Assembly: GCF_037976325.1 (NCBI RefSeq)
Contig: NZ_CP150265.1
Location: 3,467,501 to 3,531,500, forward strand
DNA: 64,000 nucleotides
Direction of reading: 5' to 3'
Source of the DNA: Paenibacillus sp. FSL K6-3182
GTDB taxonomy: Bacteria > Bacillota > Bacilli > Paenibacillales > Paenibacillaceae
The notes beneath the pieces were generated by a model. The model was not told the DNA's origin and searched no databases. It saw nothing but the letters and a program-made list of their open reading frames with translations. Shown piece by piece: positions 59,968-64,000 of this stretch (position 1 is its first letter; each line of letters starts with the position of its first letter). Made by a program: the position numbers and the translations under genes.

Positions 59968-60684
59968 ATGGATGAGAGGGTAGCGAGAATTAGAGAGGAA
60001 GAGAAAAAATATCACGAAGCCTGCTATGATGATTATAAATTGTTTGAGGAAGGCTCGTGGCTGCATAAGCCTGTGCTGACGGTTATGAAAAATCTTGACT
60101 TACTTGATCAATCAGGCCCACGATCTGTTCTTGATTTAGGCTGCGGAGTAGGTAGAAATAGCATACCGATAGCGAAGGTATTGCAAGAACATCATATTCA
60201 GGGACAAGTGGTATGCGTGGATCTCTTGGAGTCAGCCCTGCGTAAGCTAATGAGTTATGGCGAGCAATTTGGAGTGCATCATTTACTAAAGCCGGTTGCA
60301 AGCGATATAGGCAATTTTACAATTTCAGAGAAAGAATATGATTATATTGTAGCAGTATCCTCGCTGGAGCATGTGAATACTGAAGCGATGCTGCATCATA
60401 CACTGCATCATATGACTGCGGGTACAAAAGATAATGGAATCAATTGTATCATCATAAACACCAATATTCGCGAAACAGATATACGAAGCGGTGAAAGCCT
60501 AGAAGTTCTTATTGAAGTAAATATGGAAACACAAGCGATGGAGCATTTGTTAAGCAAAGCATATACGAGCTGGGAAGTCATTGACCACCACGTCAAACAG
60601 CTGGAATTTGCAATCGTTAGAAATGAAAGGGATATTTTGCTGAGCAGTGATTGCATCACTTTTGTCGTCCGAAAGATAGGATAA
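59968..60684 (+). CDS. Class I SAM-dependent methyltransferase
   Basis: A 238-residue Rossmann-type methyltransferase. Motif I is SVLDLGCGVGRNSIPIAK near residues 53-70, followed by VVCVDLL (motif II), and motif IV-like YDYIVAVSSLEHVNTEAML near 127-145. The N-terminal 30 residues are charged, and the C-terminus has a beta-strand pair typical of the fold. No substrate domain is recognisable. GAGAGAGGG precedes the ATG. The stop is 39 bp before the membrane-DinB gene; both may be in one transcript. Confidence 0.85.
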   Translation: MDERVARIREEEKKYHEACYDDYKLFEEGSWLHKPVLTVMKNLDLLDQSGPRSVLDLGCGVGRNSIPIAKVLQEHHIQGQVVCVDLLESALRKLMSYGEQFGVHHLLKPVASDIGNFTISEKEYDYIVAVSSLEHVNTEAMLHHTLHHMTAGTKDNGINCIIINTNIRETDIRSGESLEVLIEVNMETQAMEHLLSKAYTSWEVIDHHVKQLEFAIVRNERDILLSSDCITFVVRKIG

Positions 60685-60722
60685 GTTTGTACGTTGACAA
60701 CAACATTGAGGGGGTTGAGCAT

Positions 60723-61616
60723 ATGAATCTTAAACCGATGAGGTCCATCTACACGGGTCTTCTGGCAAGCTTTGTACTTGTTTTGAATGCCATTATTCAA
60801 TTTATAAACATTTATTTGAATGATGGTCCTGAAGCTCTAGGATTCTTTTTCTTTCTTGTAACATTTGTTATGATTGTTTTTTTTATAGTATACGTCGTGG
60901 ATGTATTCAACAAAAACTACCAAATCATCCATGCCAAAATGGTTAGCAAGCATAAAAATATTATTTATGTTTTAAACGAAAACGGCAAAGTGAAACGAAT
61001 TAGAGTCATCTATCCTGAAATTTTAAATGAGTTAGTTCCTGGGCAGCAGCTCGAAATCACATTGTCATCGACTCTATCAATACCGCTTCATATTGTTACA
61101 GTTGGCAAATCTAATGAAGGATATTTACATAACCATTTTGTGAAGTGTTTCCAACATATCGCGTGGGCGAATGCTCAAGTTATTATGGTGTTGAAATCGA
61201 GTGATCTTCCTATGGAGAAGCCATTAAGCTTGCTTAGTCATGTTCTTGCTGCCGAGAAGGTATGGCTAACCCGTATTAATGGAGAAGATAGTGCAGGGAT
61301 GGCGATTTGGCCGACCCACACCTTAGAGCAATGTGAACGTTTCGCTGAGCAAAATAAAGCGGATTATGAAATTTTGTTCTCCAAGCTGGTTGAATCGGAC
61401 TATGGGAATGAAAGTTACTACTCAGACAGTAAAGGAAATCCATTTACTACAAAAATAAGCGATATCCTTACACAGGTTGTTTTGCATGGCAGCTACCACC
61501 GCGGACAAATCGCTTTATTGCTTAGGCAAGCTGGAGCTGAACCGATACTTACAGATTATATTATCTATGAGCGACAGGCAGCTTTAATAGAAAAAAGTAT
61601 GCCAATTTCGAAATAG
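60723..61616 (+). CDS. Two-helix membrane protein fused to a DinB-like domain
   Basis: A 297-residue chimera. Residues about 10-65 hold two transmembrane helices; 70-130 is a small soluble beta-rich region (VLNENGKVKRIRVIYPEIL). From about 137 a DinB/YfiT-type four-helix domain begins (HNHFVKCFQHIAWANAQVI), with the three likely metal-binding His in LLSHVLAAEKVW and in HGSYHRGQIALLLRQAG. DinB proteins include metal-dependent bacillithiol or thiol transferases. ATG 60723 has GAGGGGG upstream; a longer in-frame reading from 60651 overlaps the methyltransferase gene. A fusion of two once-separate genes is likely, and a GAAGG near the junction could be a relic ribosome site. Confidence 0.75.
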   Translation: MNLKPMRSIYTGLLASFVLVLNAIIQFINIYLNDGPEALGFFFFLVTFVMIVFFIVYVVDVFNKNYQIIHAKMVSKHKNIIYVLNENGKVKRIRVIYPEILNELVPGQQLEITLSSTLSIPLHIVTVGKSNEGYLHNHFVKCFQHIAWANAQVIMVLKSSDLPMEKPLSLLSHVLAAEKVWLTRINGEDSAGMAIWPTHTLEQCERFAEQNKADYEILFSKLVESDYGNESYYSDSKGNPFTTKISDILTQVVLHGSYHRGQIALLLRQAGAEPILTDYIIYERQAALIEKSMPISK

Positions 61617-61685
61617 AAGTTGAATATGACGAAGCGAATCGTTAGTATAGAACAATGATATGACAATGATGTCGAGGTGACAGTC

Positions 61686-62276
61686 ATGATTATATGGATT
61701 AATGGCGCATTTGGCGCTGGGAAGACACAAACTGCGTATGAACTGCATAAAAGAGCGGAACATTCATTTGTATACGATCCAGAGAATGTTGGTTATTTTA
61801 TTCGTAAAAATACGCCGCGTTCAACTCATACAAGTGATTTTCAACAAAATCCAATGTGGCGTGACTTTAATTATGCGATGCTAAAGCATCTCGATGAAAC
61901 CTATGATGGCATCATAATCGTACCGATGACAGTCGTAAATCCGCAATATTTTGAGGAGATCATTGGTCGCTTGCGGGGAGATGGAGTGGAAATTAATCAC
62001 TATGCTCTGTGTGCAACGGAAGAGACTTTAATGAAACGGCTTCGGGGCAGAGGCGAGCGGAAAAACTCTTGGCCGATACAGCAAATAAAGAGATGTGTGG
62101 CAGCTCTTTCGGATGAAAGGTTTGGTCACCATCTGCAAACGGATCATTCGTCCATCATGGATAATGTGGAGCATATTGCTTCGCTTTCGAATATTCAATT
62201 GCTGCCGGACCAAAGAAGCTCGTTAAAAAGATCGTTTGACCACGTGATCACGCAGGTGAAGCACATTCGATTTTAA
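61686..62276 (+). CDS. tmrB: TmrB-like P-loop ATP-binding protein (tunicamycin resistance family)
   Basis: A 196-residue P-loop protein closely resembling Bacillus TmrB, which binds and sequesters tunicamycin at the membrane. Walker A GAFGAGKT is at residues 6-13; the PENVGYFIRK segment follows near 32-41, IIIVPMTVV near 76-84 and ERKNSWPIQQI with its Lys-Asn-Ser-Trp near 122-132. ATG 61686 has GAGGTGA at 61674-61680, 5 nt upstream; GTG 61677 overlaps that site. A role in tunicamycin resistance is likely from the family but not proven here. Isolated from other resistance genes. Confidence 0.85.
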   Translation: MIIWINGAFGAGKTQTAYELHKRAEHSFVYDPENVGYFIRKNTPRSTHTSDFQQNPMWRDFNYAMLKHLDETYDGIIIVPMTVVNPQYFEEIIGRLRGDGVEINHYALCATEETLMKRLRGRGERKNSWPIQQIKRCVAALSDERFGHHLQTDHSSIMDNVEHIASLSNIQLLPDQRSSLKRSFDHVITQVKHIRF

Positions 62277-62308
62277 GAAAAAGAACTTAGGAAACTGGGA
62301 GGAACATC

Positions 62309-63085
62309 ATGTCTAACTTAATGAACAACAAGGTAATCGTAATTATGGGTGTAGCCAATGAACGCAGCATAGCTTGGGGAGTAGCTAAATCACTGCACAA
62401 TCAAGGTGCTAAGCTGGTTTTCACTTACCGTAAGGAAAGATCATTGGAAAAACTCAAAAAACTGCTCGAGCAGCATCAAATAGAAGCGTTGGAAGCCGTT
62501 TCCTGCGATGTGCTTGATGACAATAGTGTTATTGAGGCATTTAAGCAATTGGAGCAGAAGGTTGGCGTTATTCATGGCGTAGTTCATTCCGTCGCGTTTG
62601 CTGAGAAGGATGAGCTGCAAGGGGAATATGTAGACACAACAAGAGAAGGTTATTTGCTTGCGCAAAACTCCAGCTCCTACTCGTTAGTTGCCGTTGCGCG
62701 TGAAGCGAAGAAGCTTATGACCGAAGGCGGAAGCATCGTTACGCAAACGTATATCGGCGCAGAACGAGTGGTAAAAAACTATAATGTTATGGGCGTTGCG
62801 AAAGCCGCGCTTGAAGCCAGTGTAATGTACCTCGCTGAGGATTTGGGCAAATATGGCATTCGTGTTAACGCGGTATCTGCAGGTCCAATTCGGACGCTTG
62901 CTGCAAAAGGCGTTTCAGGCTTTAATGACATTATGTCCACGATCGAAGAAAGAGCGCCGCTTCGTCGCAATATAGATCAGGATGAAGTTGGAGATGCAAC
63001 GATGTTCTTGCTTAGCCAGTTGTCGAGAGGCATCACAGGGGAAGTACTTCACGTGGATGCCGGTTATCACATTCTTGCTTTGTAA
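62309..63085 (+). CDS. fabI: Enoyl-[acyl-carrier-protein] reductase (NADH/NADPH) FabI
   Basis: FabI reduces the enoyl-ACP double bond in each cycle of fatty acid synthesis and is the target of triclosan. The short-chain dehydrogenase fold carries the FabI-type nucleotide motif GVANERSIAWG at residues 14-24. The catalytic pair is Tyr and Lys spaced Y-x6-K in NYNVMGVAK near 152-160, with a second Tyr in QTYIGAERV about ten residues earlier. The C-terminal HVDAGYHIL is typical. GGGAGGA precedes the ATG. The 258-residue length is normal. It is followed by a terminator at 63105. Confidence 0.93.
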   Translation: MSNLMNNKVIVIMGVANERSIAWGVAKSLHNQGAKLVFTYRKERSLEKLKKLLEQHQIEALEAVSCDVLDDNSVIEAFKQLEQKVGVIHGVVHSVAFAEKDELQGEYVDTTREGYLLAQNSSSYSLVAVAREAKKLMTEGGSIVTQTYIGAERVVKNYNVMGVAKAALEASVMYLAEDLGKYGIRVNAVSAGPIRTLAAKGVSGFNDIMSTIEERAPLRRNIDQDEVGDATMFLLSQLSRGITGEVLHVDAGYHILAL

Positions 63086-63104
63086 TTCGTTTAAATAAAA
63101 AATG

Positions 63105-63138
63105 GCTCAGATCTCATAACGAGGTCTGAGCTTTTTTT
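63105..63138. terminator. Bidirectional terminator between fabI and the GH3 gene
   Basis: GCTCAGATCTC at 63105-63115 pairs with GAGGTCTGAGC at 63121-63131 (one wobble) around ATAAC, with seven T after it and a run of A before it. Confidence 0.9.
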
Positions 63139-63206
63139 ATGGATGTTTTTACTTATACTGTAGAGTCGATTTGAACAATAGGTAGATCTGTCTCCTGCAA
63201 TTCACT

Positions 63207-64000
63207 TTATTTTGATTGAATAGCGGCTTTGATTTGAAGATTGACAGCTTTTACATCTATAGAAGGTAGTGTTTTATCTTCAAGCTTATACTTTTCTTTT
63301 AATCTTAAAATGCGATAAACGCTTTTATCCAGCATATCCCTCGAAATAACGCCGTCGCGTGCACTTTTTTTGAGCGATTGGAGGACGGATAGCTGCGTTT
63401 TGTAATCATGTCCGATGAGGATGATATCACTTCCAGCCAAAATCGAGGTGACTGCAGCTTTCCCAACATCAAAATGCTCCGTTATGCCGCCCATCGTCAT
63501 ATCATCAGTCATAACGACTCCTTCATAACCTAGTTCCTCGCGCAATAATTTAGAAATCATCTTTTTGGAAAGGGAAGCAGGGTAGTCTTTATCGATCTTC
63601 GGAATTAACAAATGGGCAATCATAATCGCATCGGTATCCTGCTGGATCGCTTCGACGAATGGAAGCAGCTCAAATGCCTTAAGCTCTGCCAAGGATTTAT
63701 TCACGACAGGCAGATCGAGATGAGAATCTACTGAAGTATCGCCGTGTCCTGGAAAATGCTTGACGACTGCAGCCACTTGCTTAGACTGAATGGCTTTCAT
63801 CGTTTCCAGGCCATGTGTAATGACTGTTTCTGCGTTGGTCCCGTAGGATCGATTGCCGATGACAGGATTTTTTGGGTTGCTGTTAATATCTAATACAGGC
63901 GCAAAATCCATGTTAAATCCGATGGAGCGAACTTCTTCACCAAGAGCTTGTCCAATTTGAAATGTGTAATCGGTATTGCCAGCTTTACCAACCTCAGCGG
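63207..64000 (-). CDS. Glycoside hydrolase family 3, beta-N-acetylhexosaminidase (NagZ-like), 5' end outside the window
   Basis: C-terminal 264 residues of a family GH3 enzyme; the frame stays open to the right edge, so the start is missing. NagZ-type enzymes release N-acetylglucosamine from peptidoglycan or chitin fragments. The pattern MDFAPVLDINSNPKNPVIGNRS marks the substrate-binding loop. KHFPGHGDTSVDSH carries the acid/base His-Asp dyad, and VVMTDDMTMGGI the nucleophile Asp. The chain ends soon after the single GH3 N-terminal-type domain in what is visible, as in Gram-positive NagZ that may carry further domains upstream. Chitin use would match the LPMO at 55 kb. Confidence 0.88.
   Translation of the reverse strand, partial: AEVGKAGNTDYTFQIGQALGEEVRSIGFNMDFAPVLDINSNPKNPVIGNRSYGTNAETVITHGLETMKAIQSKQVAAVVKHFPGHGDTSVDSHLDLPVVNKSLAELKAFELLPFVEAIQQDTDAIMIAHLLIPKIDKDYPASLSKKMISKLLREELGYEGVVMTDDMTMGGITEHFDVGKAAVTSILAGSDIILIGHDYKTQLSVLQSLKKSARDGVISRDMLDKSVYRILRLKEKYKLEDKTLPSIDVKAVNLQIKAAIQSK

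Overview
The window looks like a chromosomal segment of a low-to-mid GC Gram-positive bacterium of the Bacillales, most likely Paenibacillus or a close relative. The grounds are strong AGGAGG-type ribosome binding sites, frequent TTG and GTG starts, lipoprotein signals, bacillus-type gene families (a pucABCDE-like xanthine dehydrogenase set, TmrB, bacterial NOS, Lin0512) and a chitin-active LPMO with FnIII and CBM5/12 modules. No rRNA, tRNA, CRISPR array, IS element or prophage was seen. The species assignment is inference.

Layout. 1-8.3 kb: a tight cobalamin/cobinamide uptake and salvage operon (btuFCD-cobT-cobU-cbiB-cobS-cobD-cbiZ). It covers corrinoid import, amide cleavage, aminopropanol re-attachment, GDP activation and nucleotide-loop assembly. 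8.3-16 kb: housekeeping and accessory genes (GNAT, CorA, a phosphodiester-glycosidase-type protein, HrpB helicase, DUF1294, HelD). 16-18.8 kb: an orphan modB, an EcsC-family gene and a bacterial nitric oxide synthase, with ecsC-like and nos touching by one base. 18.9-25.7 kb: VOC protein, lipoprotein, shikimate kinase, a soluble PAS-chemoreceptor on the minus strand, DUF3900-like and Lin0512 proteins, a CNNM/CorC transporter and UppP. 26-29.7 kb: cysJ-cysI sulfite reductase. 29.8-42.5 kb: acetyltransferase, VOC protein, a TetR/DUF3817 operon divergent from an MMPL exporter, a TIMP-like anchored protein, a permease, small lipoproteins, SulP and DedA transporters, an MFS drug exporter and a class-C serine hydrolase.

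42.8-52.7 kb is the second large pathway: purine catabolism. An amidohydrolase (purine or deoxynucleoside deaminase), the xanthine dehydrogenase maturation and structural genes pucA-pucB-pucC-pucD-pucE, OHCU decarboxylase, urate oxidase, 5-hydroxyisourate hydrolase and adenosine deaminase lie head to tail. Together they could convert adenosine or (hypo)xanthine to S-allantoin. OHCU decarboxylase and uricase are separate genes here, whereas they are fused in B. subtilis PucL.

52.9-64 kb: an ABC exporter with an unusual insert in its ATPase domain, the LPMO, a PhyH-type dioxygenase divergent from an AraC regulator across a perfect inverted repeat, two unknown genes, a methyltransferase, a membrane protein fused to a DinB domain, TmrB, FabI and a truncated GH3 beta-N-acetylhexosaminidase at the right edge.

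The most interesting leads are the coupled EcsC/NOS pair, the membrane-DinB fusion, the TIMP-like protein whose mature end starts Cys-Ser-Cys-Val, and several unassigned operator-like repeats (upstream of cysJ, the purine cluster, sulP, and between phyH and araC). No clearly unprecedented multi-gene system was found.
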